Counted from the first letter of the stretch, positions 17,506 through 28,949 are shown. The stretch is 32,952 nt of DNA from a bacterium (GCA_021824155.1 JAKALN010000007.1:1-32952); one strand, 5' to 3'. Notes: generated from the letters alone by a model not told the origin. Numbers and translations: made by a program.

Positions 17506-17697
17506 TTACTTCAAGAAATAATAGAAAAACCCCGCGTTATGTAGTTTTACTAATAATCCGGGGTTTTTTTTATTCCCAAGCAACGATTCCTTGTACCCGC
17601 AATTTAAACAATAAACGTCTCTGTTTCCGGGCATATCGCCCATTGAAGAATCACATTGAGGACAATTTTGAATTCTTAAGCCTTGCCTGGGAACCAT
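17506..17697 (-). CDS. Small zinc-ribbon protein (NCPQCD...YCLNCGY)
   Basis: C-terminal 63 aa of track ORF 17506..17814 from internal ATG, downstream of the glycosyltransferase; two CxxC motifs. Confidence 0.5.
   Translation of the reverse strand: MVPRQGLRIQNCPQCDSSMGDMPGNRDVYCLNCGYKESLLGNKKNPGLLVKLHNAGFFYYFLK
17525..17568. terminator. Bidirectional intrinsic terminator
   Basis: AAAAACCCCG (17525-17534)...CGGGGTTTTT (17559-17568) with A-tract and T-run. Confidence 0.75.
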
Positions 17698-17725
17698 TCC
17701 CCAACCTTTTTCTGCATCGAATAAT

Positions 17726-19312
17726 TTATTTTCCTTTATAATGAACCAGCTTATAAACTTCAACAACAGAAATTTTCCAATGGCCTTCAATATCTGCTCT
17801 TCCAAAACCTGCAATTTCCCATAGGGAATTTCCTAGCGGTTGGCATGGTAGCGGGCTCTCGCACACAACCAAAAGCTGGTCTGTTACCGTTTTTCTTTGG
17901 GGGTCATGGGCAAAATCTTCAATTGTTGTAGGAGGATGATTCCAGATTGTAAAGAAATATCTGTACGCATAATCTGAATTTCCCCCGCTTATAAGAGCAA
18001 AATTAAAAGGCTTTGCGTCTGTTTTTGTCATTACAAAATCTGCAATTGTCTTCATCTGGTTTAACTGCCTGTTTGGTTCGTACCTAAAAGGCAGCCCCTG
18101 GATATTTAAGAAAAACAGTACCAAAATTACTCCAATGGTTACAGGCTTTAATATTTTTGAAAATTTGCTTTTAATCCTAAATGTAAAATAAAGAAGATTT
18201 GCTACAAGTAAAAACGGTAACGGAAACATAAAAGAGAAATAATAGTCATAAATAGGTTTTTTATAAAAGCCGAAAAGCAATACCCCAAATAAAAGCCATA
18301 AAACAAAAAGAAAATATATATTGAATGAAGACTTCTTATCTTTAACAGTTTTTATTAACTGGTATATTATTAATGCGGAGCTTAAAACCGCCAGAATTAT
18401 AGTAAAAATATACCACACGCTTATAACGGGTTTTGAAAACCAGAAAAGCTGTTCGGGAGGAGGAAGTTCGGTCATAAGTCTTCCGAAAAGCCTGATAAAT
18501 ACATCGGAAACAATTGGGAAAAAATTAGAACTCCCTCCTGTTTGACCCGAGTAAAAAACGAAATTGAATAAACTTCTAAAATCGGGAAAGCCATGCCTAA
18601 CTTCAAACGCAAGGAAAGGAGACCATCCTATTAAAAATCCTATAAAAATTGCTATATAGTCTTTTGCCAGCCGTTTTAAGGTTTTGGTAAAATTTGTTCT
18701 AAAAAATATTCTCGTTACAAAAATATAAACGGCAACTATTACACCTAAAAACGTTGCAAGATAATGAAGCTGCAATGCTATTCCCAAAAGAAACCCCGAG
18801 AGAAAAAATAAGCGGATTTTGTTACCGTTAACTCCTTTATAAATTACGTAAAGAGTAAGAAGAGAAAAAAACGGAAGAGGATTTGGGTTCCAAGAAGACC
18901 GTGAATATGCAATTACCAAAGGGGAAATGGCATAAATTAATGAAGCTATTAATCCTACTTCTTTATTAAAAAGTTCGCTTCCAACCTTATAAACAAGAAA
19001 CACTGTTAAAATACCTATAAGAGCGACCATTACCGCAGGCCCAACCGGGTTATAATTAAAAAGCCATAAGAAGGGAGCCATAAAGTAGTAATAAATAGGA
19101 CCTAAGAAAAATCCTCCTACAGAAGCTGTAGGCCCCAAAAGAGTTAGGTGTCCATGCAAAATATTATATACAACAAGTACGTCCCTACCCTCGTCTCCCA
19201 AAAAAGTCATATAGTCGGCGATTCTGTATAGCCTAAGGAAAGAAGCAAGCAGTAAAATAAGAGCAATTAAAATTTTTTCGGGATTAGACTTTAACCAATT
19301 TATAAGCTTCAT
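17726..19312 (-). CDS. Multi-TM glycosyltransferase, ArnT/PMT (GT39/GT83-like) family
   Basis: 528 aa, about 10 TM; N-terminal FLRLYRIADYMTFLGDEGRD with catalytic-type acidic residues; SRSSWNPNPLPFF. Confidence 0.8.
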   Translation of the reverse strand: MKLINWLKSNPEKILIALILLLASFLRLYRIADYMTFLGDEGRDVLVVYNILHGHLTLLGPTASVGGFFLGPIYYYFMAPFLWLFNYNPVGPAVMVALIGILTVFLVYKVGSELFNKEVGLIASLIYAISPLVIAYSRSSWNPNPLPFFSLLTLYVIYKGVNGNKIRLFFLSGFLLGIALQLHYLATFLGVIVAVYIFVTRIFFRTNFTKTLKRLAKDYIAIFIGFLIGWSPFLAFEVRHGFPDFRSLFNFVFYSGQTGGSSNFFPIVSDVFIRLFGRLMTELPPPEQLFWFSKPVISVWYIFTIILAVLSSALIIYQLIKTVKDKKSSFNIYFLFVLWLLFGVLLFGFYKKPIYDYYFSFMFPLPFLLVANLLYFTFRIKSKFSKILKPVTIGVILVLFFLNIQGLPFRYEPNRQLNQMKTIADFVMTKTDAKPFNFALISGGNSDYAYRYFFTIWNHPPTTIEDFAHDPQRKTVTDQLLVVCESPLPCQPLGNSLWEIAGFGRADIEGHWKISVVEVYKLVHYKGK

Positions 19313-20442
19313 TTATGAGGTTTTTTTCGCCAAATAATAAATCTGTAAACTGTGAAATTATAAATTAATAAAACTCCTGTGCCGAAAATAAAATAAAGGA
19401 AATAATATTTTCTTCCTATAAGGTTGTCTCCCAAAAATATTATTCCTGTTTGAATAAAGATTACTCCTATTGCAGATGTGGCATAAAAATTGAGCATTTT
19501 CCAAAGATACTGGCCAAATCCCTTAAACTGCTCTGTTCTAAAAGTCCAAAGGTTATTCAAGTTATAATTGGAAAATATAGCTACAACCGCTCCCAAAAGA
19601 TTAGAGATTGAAGGATTGATATTAAACCATTCAACTAAAACTCTAAGTATTACCGCCTGAAGAATAAAGCCTATTCCTCCAACAACTAAAAATTTACCGA
19701 AAGGACCAAATATTTTTTCTTTTATACTTGACGTTATTACATATTTTAAAAGGTCAATTATATATTCCTTAGCGGCAATTTTTGATTTACCCAGAGTCCT
19801 ATCGGTAAAATTTATCGGAACTTCTGCAACCTTAAAACCGTCCCTTACTGCTTTATTTAAAAATGAGACTTGAAAGGTATATCCCATAAAATCCGTGAGC
19901 TCAGCTTTTTCTTTTAAGAAAACCTCTTTCCTGATTGCCCGAAATCCTCCGGTCCAATCATGTATTGAAAACTTGAGTAAAATTGTCCTAACGAGTAAAT
20001 TACCGAATACAGAAAACATCTTTCTGCTTAAACCCCAATTTGAAGGAATTGAACCGCCCTGGCTATAACGCGTCCCTATAACAAAATCGTAACCTTGGTC
20101 TATTTTTTCCAAGAAAGCGGGAATCTTTTTTGGGTCGTGTGACAAATCTGCATCCATTTCAAACATTACATCTGCTCCCATTTCATCTATTGCATAAGTC
20201 ATCGCCCTGACATAGGCTGCGCCAAGTCCGCGTTTTTCACCAACGTTTATGTCTACGTTATCCCATTTTTTCATTAATCCTCTTACAACCTCTTCCGTTC
20301 CATCGGGAGAATTATCATCTGCGATAAGAATATTCATTTTGTGGTTTTTTATCTGGGGGAAAATCTCTTCTTCTAAAATTTGAACTAATCTTTCAATATT
20401 GCCTTTTTCGTTGTAGGTCGGAATTATTATTACTACTTTCAT
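19309..20442 (-). CDS. GT2 polyprenol-phosphate mannosyltransferase-like domain fused to a GtrA-like membrane domain
   Basis: IIPTYNEKGNIERLV, DADLSHDPKKIP, then four-TM GtrA region (FLVVGGIGFILQ...N(Y)NLNNLWTF). Confidence 0.9.
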   Translation of the reverse strand: MKVVIIIPTYNEKGNIERLVQILEEEIFPQIKNHKMNILIADDNSPDGTEEVVRGLMKKWDNVDINVGEKRGLGAAYVRAMTYAIDEMGADVMFEMDADLSHDPKKIPAFLEKIDQGYDFVIGTRYSQGGSIPSNWGLSRKMFSVFGNLLVRTILLKFSIHDWTGGFRAIRKEVFLKEKAELTDFMGYTFQVSFLNKAVRDGFKVAEVPINFTDRTLGKSKIAAKEYIIDLLKYVITSSIKEKIFGPFGKFLVVGGIGFILQAVILRVLVEWFNINPSISNLLGAVVAIFSNYNLNNLWTFRTEQFKGFGQYLWKMLNFYATSAIGVIFIQTGIIFLGDNLIGRKYYFLYFIFGTGVLLIYNFTVYRFIIWRKKPHK

Positions 20443-20460
20443 AAGTATAATTATATTAAA

Positions 20461-21420
20461 TCACAAACTCCTGAAATATTCTATTGTTTTTTCAAGACCT
20501 TCTTCAACTGTTATTTTTGGTTCCCATCCGAGCACGCTTTTTGCCTTAGATATATCCGGATTTCTTCTTTTCGGATCATCCTCGGGCAATTCTTCAAATA
20601 TAATTTCCGAAGATGATTTGGTCATTTTTTTTATTAAATTTGCCATTTCCAAAACTTCCATCTCCTTTGGGTTTCCCAAATTGAAAACTTCTCCTTTAGA
20701 TTTTTGAGAAAACATTGCATTTTTAAGACCTTCTACCATGTCGGAAACATAGCAAAAGCTTCTTGTTTGTTTTCCGCTGCCGTAAACAGTTAAAGGTTTA
20801 TTTGCTATTGCCTGATTAATAAAATTTGAAATAATTCTCCCGTCATCCACCTGCATATTAGGCCCGTAAGTATTAAATATCCTGATTATTCTAATATCCA
20901 GGTCAAACTTGCGGAAATATGCCATAGTAACCGCTTCTCCAAAACGTTTACCCTCATCGTAGACTGAACGGATACCGTTAGGATTAACGTTTCCGAAATA
21001 ATCTTCTTTTTGGGAAGAAATAAGAGGATCGCCGTAAATCTCGGAAGAAGAAACGTAAAGGAGCTTAGCGCTTTTTTCTTTTGCTAAATTTAAAAGGTTA
21101 TAAACCCCAAAGGAATTGGCTCTTAATGTTTCTATAGGGTGGTTAATAAAACTTCTGGGGCTTTTTTTATTGGGAGAAGCAGGGCTTGCCAAGTCAAAAA
21201 TATAATCAATTTTTTCTGCAAATAAGCTTTGAGGAAGTTTTTCTGCAATATCCGCTTCTATTAATTTAAAATTTTGGTCTTGGAGTTGGTCTTTTAAATT
21301 ATTCTTGTCGCCCGTTATAAAGTTATCTATACATATTACCCTAAAATTATCGGAAAGAAGACTTTTGCAAAGATGCGAGCCGATAAACCCTGCACCGCCC
21401 GCAACTAAAACAGTTTGCAT
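20461..21420 (-). CDS. NAD-dependent epimerase/dehydratase, UDP-glucuronate decarboxylase-like
   Basis: GGAGFIGSHL; YDEGKRFGEA; RIFNTYGPNM typical of UXS-type SDRs. Confidence 0.8.
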   Translation of the reverse strand: MQTVLVAGGAGFIGSHLCKSLLSDNFRVICIDNFITGDKNNLKDQLQDQNFKLIEADIAEKLPQSLFAEKIDYIFDLASPASPNKKSPRSFINHPIETLRANSFGVYNLLNLAKEKSAKLLYVSSSEIYGDPLISSQKEDYFGNVNPNGIRSVYDEGKRFGEAVTMAYFRKFDLDIRIIRIFNTYGPNMQVDDGRIISNFINQAIANKPLTVYGSGKQTRSFCYVSDMVEGLKNAMFSQKSKGEVFNLGNPKEMEVLEMANLIKKMTKSSSEIIFEELPEDDPKRRNPDISKAKSVLGWEPKITVEEGLEKTIEYFRSL

Positions 21421-21421
21421 A

Positions 21422-23372
<1,951 letters not shown>

Positions 23373-23373
23373 A

Positions 23374-24663
23374 CTATCTTCCTATACCCATATAATTAAA
23401 TCCTTTGGCTTTCATTTCTTCGGGTTCATAAAGGTTTCGTCCGTCGATAATATTCGGCTTTTCCATTCTGTCTTTAATATTTAAAAAATTTAATTCCCTA
23501 AACTCGTTCCATTCAGTAAGCACAATAAGCAAATCTGCTCCATCCGAAACCTCATAGGCATCTTTTTTATAATCTACATTTTTTAGCACTTTACTTGCTA
23601 TATCCATAGCTTTTGGATCAAAGGCGGAAACTTTTGCACCGTCGTTTTGAAGTAAATTGATAATGTCAATTGCCGGTGCGTCCCTCATATCGTCTGTATT
23701 TGCTTTAAAGGCCAATCCCAATATCCCAATTTTTTTACCCCTTAAATCTCCTAAAATTTTTCTGGCTTTTCTAACAATATCTCTCCTTGATTGATTATTA
23801 ATATTCTCCACTTCTTCAAGTAAAGAAAATGGATAATCGTTATCTTTTGCAATTGAAATAAGCGCTCTTACGTCTTTTGGAAAACAGCTCCCTCCATATC
23901 CTGGACCGGGAGAAAGAAACATATTGCCTATTCTTTTATCCATTCCAATTCCTTCAAGAACTTTCAAAGCGTCTGCTCCGAGTGACTCCGAAAGTTTTGC
24001 AATTGAATTTGCGTATGAAATTTTAAGAGCTAGAAACGCATTGGCAGCGTATTTTATAAGCTCGGCTGTTTCAAAATTTGTTAAGACCAGAGGTGCCTTA
24101 ATTGGCTCATGCAGCTTAACTAACAGTTCTTGAGCTCTTTTACTTTCTGCTCCTATAACAATTCTGTCGGGGTTAGTTGTATCGGAAATAGCACTTCCTT
24201 CCCGCAAAAATTCCGGAACGGATGCATAATCAACCTCTGCGCCTTTAGGTTTTGACTCTTCTAAAATTCTTTTTACTCTTTTATTTGTACCTGCGGGAAC
24301 CGTGCTTTTCGTTGCTACCACACTATAACCTTCGAGGTTTTGTCCTATTTTTTCGGCAACCTCCAAAACCGTCGAAAGGTCGGCGTCTCCTGTTTTTGTG
24401 GTTGGGGTCCCTACTGCAATAAAAATTATATCCGACTCGGAAATTGAAGGTTTATAATCAAGGGTAAAAATAAGTCTTTTTGCCTTTACATTTTTTCTGA
24501 CTATTTCTTCCAGCCCCGGTTCATAGATTGGAATTATTCCGCGTTTTAAATTTTCAATTTTCTCTTTTGTGTGGCCTATTACATATACCGTATTCCCGAA
24601 ATCAGCAAACACCGCAGCCGTAACCAAACCAACGTATCCATGCCCAATAAAAGTAATTATCAT
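23374..24663 (-). CDS. ugd: UDP-glucose 6-dehydrogenase
   Basis: GHGYVGLVTAAVFADFGN; STVPAGT; GPGYGGSCFPKDVRAL. Confidence 0.95.
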   Translation of the reverse strand: MIITFIGHGYVGLVTAAVFADFGNTVYVIGHTKEKIENLKRGIIPIYEPGLEEIVRKNVKAKRLIFTLDYKPSISESDIIFIAVGTPTTKTGDADLSTVLEVAEKIGQNLEGYSVVATKSTVPAGTNKRVKRILEESKPKGAEVDYASVPEFLREGSAISDTTNPDRIVIGAESKRAQELLVKLHEPIKAPLVLTNFETAELIKYAANAFLALKISYANSIAKLSESLGADALKVLEGIGMDKRIGNMFLSPGPGYGGSCFPKDVRALISIAKDNDYPFSLLEEVENINNQSRRDIVRKARKILGDLRGKKIGILGLAFKANTDDMRDAPAIDIINLLQNDGAKVSAFDPKAMDIASKVLKNVDYKKDAYEVSDGADLLIVLTEWNEFRELNFLNIKDRMEKPNIIDGRNLYEPEEMKAKGFNYMGIGR

Positions 24664-24673
24664 AATTTAATAA

Positions 24674-25597
24674 TTATTCTGCTTTTTTGCCGGTTAATTG
24701 TTTTTTTATTTCCTCTATGCCTTCTTCAAAACCTCTCATTTTTATCCCGAGCTTACCAATTTTATCATTTTTGAGCCCCAGAAAAAAGGGTCTTGGTGCT
24801 TTATTCTTAAAATATTCTTCTCTTGTTGTTTTGAATATTAAATTTTTATCAAGTTCAAATTTATCGGCGATAATAACTGCCCCGTCAAAAGGGGAAATAA
24901 ACTGGCTACCCACAACATTATAAATACCCGCGGAATTATTTTTTATAAGTTTGTCTATAGCATAAACAAAATCGTCTGCAAAAGTAGGGGTCATAATGTG
25001 GTCAGTAATCATATAAACCGCCTGTTTGTTTTGCAGACGCTCTAAAACTACCCTGAAAAAATCTTTTTTTGTATCAAATTTTGCTCTATATGGATAAGCC
25101 AATCTTGCAATTGCCCAATTTAAACCGGATTTTTTAATTAGCTGTTCCCCTTCATATTTTGTTTTTCCGTACCAATTAACAGGATTTTCTTTGTCATCTT
25201 CCGAATATCCTCCTTCTTTGGTTCCGTCAAAAACAAAATCTGTTGAAACGTAAATAATTTTTTTGTTGTTTTTTTTACAAGCTTCAATTACGTTTTGTGT
25301 GCCTATAACATTTATTACCCAAGCAGACTGTTGTTTAATCCACTTATCCATGTCGGGTTTTTTTTGATTTAAGTAATTTTGGTCTATTTCTTTATCTTTT
25401 TCACACAAATCTACGTCGGTTTTTGCAGCCATATGAAGCACTATTTCCGCATCCGAAGAATTTATTTTTCTAAAAACCGAGCCTGCATCTGTTATATCTA
25501 CACCGGCTTTTCTGTTTATATCTTCAAATTCGTATCCTAATAGTTCACTAAACCTGGAACCGACCAACCCCGAAGAACCAGTAAATAGAATTTTCAT
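24674..25597 (-). CDS. dTDP-4-dehydrorhamnose reductase-like SDR
   Basis: ILFTGSSGLVG; VSTDFVFDG; YGKTKYEGE; start at MKILFTG (25597) rather than the ATG inside the repeat at 25618. Confidence 0.8.
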   Translation of the reverse strand: MKILFTGSSGLVGSRFSELLGYEFEDINRKAGVDITDAGSVFRKINSSDAEIVLHMAAKTDVDLCEKDKEIDQNYLNQKKPDMDKWIKQQSAWVINVIGTQNVIEACKKNNKKIIYVSTDFVFDGTKEGGYSEDDKENPVNWYGKTKYEGEQLIKKSGLNWAIARLAYPYRAKFDTKKDFFRVVLERLQNKQAVYMITDHIMTPTFADDFVYAIDKLIKNNSAGIYNVVGSQFISPFDGAVIIADKFELDKNLIFKTTREEYFKNKAPRPFFLGLKNDKIGKLGIKMRGFEEGIEEIKKQLTGKKAE

Positions 25598-25607
25598 AAT
25601 GAAAAAG

Positions 25608-25638
25608 GGCGAACTCATAAATCATTAGATTTACTCCG
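25608..25638 (+). repeat. 31-bp direct repeat, copy 1
   Basis: GGCGAACTCATAAATCATTAGATTTACTCCG; identical to copy 2. Confidence 0.9.
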
Positions 25639-25666
25639 AATCCTCGCCTGTCCGCTGACGCTTGCA

Positions 25667-25697
25667 GGCGAACTCATAAATCATTAGATTTACTCCG
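25667..25697 (+). repeat. 31-bp direct repeat, copy 2 (includes rfbB stop codon)
   Basis: GGCGAACTCATAAATCATTAGATTTACTCCG; 28 bp separate the copies. Confidence 0.9.
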
Positions 25698-26703
25698 TTC
25701 CATATTGCTTTTTATAATAATTTTTGTATTCTCCCCTTTTTACATTCTTCCACCAATCCTGGTTTTGTTTGTACCAATCAATCGTTTTTCTAAGCCATTC
25801 TTCAAACCCGTATAAGGGTTCCCATCCCAATTCGTTTTTTATTTTAGACCAATCAAGAGCATATCTTCTGTCATGCCCGGGCCTATCCTTTACAAACTCG
25901 ATCATATCTTCTCCTTTACCCAGTATTTTTAAAATTTTTTTTATGACCTCAAGGTTGTTTATGTCCTCGGTCAATCCCCCAATACAATATGTTTCTCCTT
26001 CATTGCCCTTTTCCAATATCAAATCTATTGCCCTGCAATGATCTTCTACATAAAGCCAGTCCCTTACATACAAACCGTCACCGTAAACAGGCACTTTCTT
26101 ATTTTCCAATAAATTGGTTATTGCAAGAGGAATAAATTTTTCGGGAAATTGATATGGGCCGAAATTATTTGAACAATTGGAAATTGTTATAGGTAATCCA
26201 TAAGTTGTGTAATAAGCTCTGACAAGATGGTCTGAACCGGCTTTACTGGCTGCATATGGACTTCTGGGGTTATAACTTGTTCGTTCATTAAAAGTACTCT
26301 TATCTTCAAGCTTAAGGCTTCCGTACACCTCATCTGTAGATATATGATGGAATTTTTTCACCTTATTCTTCAACGCACTGTCTAATAAAACTTGTGTTCC
26401 TAAAACATTTGCTTTTACAAAATCCGATGGATTAATAATACTTCTGTCAACATGGCTTTCTGCTGCAAAATGCACAACAATATCTGTCCCTTCCATTACT
26501 CTATCCACTACAGATTTGTCGCATATATCACCGTGAACAAAACTATAATTTTTGTTATCTTTTATACTCTTGAGATTTTCCAAATTTCCTGCATAAGTCA
26601 GCTTATCCAAGTTTACTATTAAATCCCCGGGGTGATTTTTAAGCCAATAGAGGATAAAATTAGAGCCAATAAATCCTGCTCCGCCTGTAACTAAAATCTT
26701 CAT
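25690..26703 (-). CDS. rfbB: dTDP-glucose 4,6-dehydratase
   Basis: ILVTGGAGFIGSNFILYWL; HISTDEVYGSL; YAASKAGSDHLVRAY; NCSNNFGPYQFPEKFIP. Confidence 0.95.
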   Translation of the reverse strand: MKILVTGGAGFIGSNFILYWLKNHPGDLIVNLDKLTYAGNLENLKSIKDNKNYSFVHGDICDKSVVDRVMEGTDIVVHFAAESHVDRSIINPSDFVKANVLGTQVLLDSALKNKVKKFHHISTDEVYGSLKLEDKSTFNERTSYNPRSPYAASKAGSDHLVRAYYTTYGLPITISNCSNNFGPYQFPEKFIPLAITNLLENKKVPVYGDGLYVRDWLYVEDHCRAIDLILEKGNEGETYCIGGLTEDINNLEVIKKILKILGKGEDMIEFVKDRPGHDRRYALDWSKIKNELGWEPLYGFEEWLRKTIDWYKQNQDWWKNVKRGEYKNYYKKQYGTE

Positions 26704-26708
26704 CTTAA

Positions 26709-27434
26709 TTATTTACCGCCTTTGTTTGCCCAATAGTTGTTTGCTTCGGCAAGGCTATTAAAAGTACCAGCATCGCTCCAGTATCCTTTAAGCTCTGCCC
26801 ACCTTAGCTTACCTTCCTTAACGTATGCATTATTGACATCGGTTATTTCCAATTCTCCTCTATCAGACGGCTTAATATTGTTAATAAATCCAAACACTCT
26901 GGAGTCATACATATATAAGCCTGTGACCGCCATATTGCTTTTTGGGCTCTGGGGTTTTTCTTCAATTGCAATTACTTTACCGGGGTCTTTTTCATCAAAA
27001 ACAGCTACACCAAAACGCTTAGGGTCATCTACTTTTTTAAGAAAAATTAAAGCTCCCTCTTTAAAATTTCTAACGTCTTCCGATATGTCGGCGTCTGTTG
27101 TATTATCTCCTAAAATTACAGTAACACTGTTCCCATCGGCAAAGCTTTCGGCAAGAGAAAGAGCATCAGCTATCCCGCCGTCCGGTTTTTCCTGATATGC
27201 GTACTCTAAATGTTTTAAACCTAATTCTTTACCGTTTTTTAAAACACCTAGGAAATGTCCTACGTGAGGTCCGCTTGTTACCAATAGCACTTCGGTTATT
27301 CCGGCTTTAACAAGCGTTTGAATCGGATAAAAAATCATCGGCTTATCGTAAATAGGCAGAAGATGCTTATTAGTTACGTGTGTAAGAGGATAGAGCCTGG
27401 TACCAAGACCTCCGGCTAATATTACACCTTTCAT
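26709..27434 (-). CDS. rfbA: Glucose-1-phosphate thymidylyltransferase-like nucleotidyltransferase
   Basis: KGVILAGGLGTRLYPLTHVTNKHLLPIYDKPMIFYPI; GDNTTDADI; AGGAGG-type SD upstream. Confidence 0.9.
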   Translation of the reverse strand: MKGVILAGGLGTRLYPLTHVTNKHLLPIYDKPMIFYPIQTLVKAGITEVLLVTSGPHVGHFLGVLKNGKELGLKHLEYAYQEKPDGGIADALSLAESFADGNSVTVILGDNTTDADISEDVRNFKEGALIFLKKVDDPKRFGVAVFDEKDPGKVIAIEEKPQSPKSNMAVTGLYMYDSRVFGFINNIKPSDRGELEITDVNNAYVKEGKLRWAELKGYWSDAGTFNSLAEANNYWANKGGK

Positions 27435-27703
27435 ATTCCATAACCTCCTTTTAGTAAAAACAGCATTATTGCTATTCCAAGTGATGCAATAAGTATATAT
27501 TCTACCACAAGTTTGGTTGTTAATTCATGATTTATGAAATGATGGAGCAATCCCCATATTACATAAAAAACGGAAAGAATGACAAAAACAGTCATCTGCA
27601 GCTGTTTATTTGGGCCTAAAGACAAAATCAAAAATAATCCTAAAAATAAAATTGCAGCCAGAGAAATATAATAAATAATATGTTCGTTAAGTTTTTTAAT
27701 CAT
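27431..27703 (-). CDS. Small membrane protein of unknown function
   Basis: 90 aa, about 3 TM, overlaps neighbours by a few nt. Confidence 0.65.
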   Translation of the reverse strand: MIKKLNEHIIYYISLAAILFLGLFLILSLGPNKQLQMTVFVILSVFYVIWGLLHHFINHELTTKLVVEYILIASLGIAIMLFLLKGGYGI

Positions 27704-28626
27704 TAAATTATTGCTCCTCTAACTATTAATGTAATAAGTATCAAAAGCAAAGTTAAAAAGAATAAATGGTCTATGTTATGGCCCACCAATCTTACTACCT
27801 TCTTCCTTTCAATTACAATCATATCCATAATTAAAGCTAAAATAAACAAAGCAACCACAATTAAAGCAATATTCGAAGAGAAAGAAGCGCTGTCAACCAA
27901 AGGCTTTACATAAGGAACAGGGGTTTTATTCGCGTCTAAAACTAACTGGCCGGATTTATTTGCCGGCTTTGCTGTAGGCGATGGCGTAGCGGGAGAATTT
28001 ACGGAAGGGATTTCCGGAGCCTTATTACTGGCACTTGCAAGTTCGTTGCCGGGCGCGGCGGCCAACGCAGTACTCCCCAACATTTCTACTACAAGCACTG
28101 TATCTTCACCGTTTAATTTTCCTGTTTCAACAGCATAACCAACATTCGTATAATTTGGGGATAACATATTCTGCCTATGTTCGGGGCTTGCCATCCAAGC
28201 ATTAACAACATCCGACGGAGTGGTAAAACCTCTTGCAAGATTTTCTCCGGCGTAGATATAATTATATCCGGCGGCTTTAATAAAAACCCACGGAGTTTTT
28301 CCATCCGGAGAATTATGGGCCCAATAATCTTCTGCAAACATATTATTTGCCTTATTAAAAGCAGCTTGGGAGAGCTCTTGATTCAAAGATAAGGGAGGAA
28401 GTCCGTTTTCTTGCCTTTTTTGGTTTGTTAGCAATAACAGCTGATCCGAAGAAATATCGCTAAACGTACCCAAGACGGAAGGAAAGGTGGTCCTTATGGC
28501 AGATAAAGAAAAACCGGCGAAAAAAATTATAACAGTAATAAAAAGTATCGTCTTATGATGAAGAAGCTTAGGCCTGTAATTGTTGGAAATATGAGGCAAG
28601 AATAAATGGTGCAGAAATTCCTTCAT
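27703..28626 (-). CDS. CAP/SCP-domain extracellular protein with flanking TM segments
   Basis: LLTNQKRQENGLPPLSLNQELSQAAFNKANNM...WAHNSPDG...AGENLARG...SPEHRQNMLSPNYTNVGYAV. Confidence 0.92.
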   Translation of the reverse strand: MKEFLHHLFLPHISNNYRPKLLHHKTILFITVIIFFAGFSLSAIRTTFPSVLGTFSDISSDQLLLLTNQKRQENGLPPLSLNQELSQAAFNKANNMFAEDYWAHNSPDGKTPWVFIKAAGYNYIYAGENLARGFTTPSDVVNAWMASPEHRQNMLSPNYTNVGYAVETGKLNGEDTVLVVEMLGSTALAAAPGNELASASNKAPEIPSVNSPATPSPTAKPANKSGQLVLDANKTPVPYVKPLVDSASFSSNIALIVVALFILALIMDMIVIERKKVVRLVGHNIDHLFFLTLLLILITLIVRGAII

Positions 28627-28628
28627 AC

Positions 28629-28949
28629 TTAATTATTATATAACGGTTCGGCTAAATCACCAACTTTATTCCCATTAACCGGGATTTTTAAGATATACCC
28701 TAAAGTGTTTGCAACCGCGACTCCAACTCTAAGACCTGTAAAAGAACCTGGTCCCAAATTAACTTCTATTTGCGTTAAATCGGTTGGCTTTAGTTTATTT
28801 TCTTTAAGTATTTCATCTATAAGAAGAAGCACAACCTGCGATTTTAGATTAGTTGCATCCGAACTTAGACAATAAACTTCTTTTCCCGTTGTTAGTGAAA
28901 CCTGTATTTGCTTATTACTGCTTGTGTCTATAGATAAAATCTTTTGCAT
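28629..28949 (-). CDS. tsaB: TsaB-like protein, N-terminal half only
   Basis: MQKILSIDTSSN; NLGPGSFTGLRVGVAVANTLGYI; only 106 aa. Confidence 0.8.
   Translation of the reverse strand: MQKILSIDTSSNKQIQVSLTTGKEVYCLSSDATNLKSQVVLLLIDEILKENKLKPTDLTQIEVNLGPGSFTGLRVGVAVANTLGYILKIPVNGNKVGDLAEPLYNN

Noticed and set aside
25608-25697. Two-repeat mini-CRISPR array
   Set aside because: Repeat (31 bp) and spacer (28 bp) lengths fit superficially, but there are only two repeats, no leader or cas genes, the spacer forms a hairpin with the repeat edge, and a repeat copy encodes the rfbB C-terminus/stop
26737-27195. 152-aa + ORF antisense to rfbA
   Set aside because: Shadow ORF; rfbA signatures are unambiguous on the minus strand
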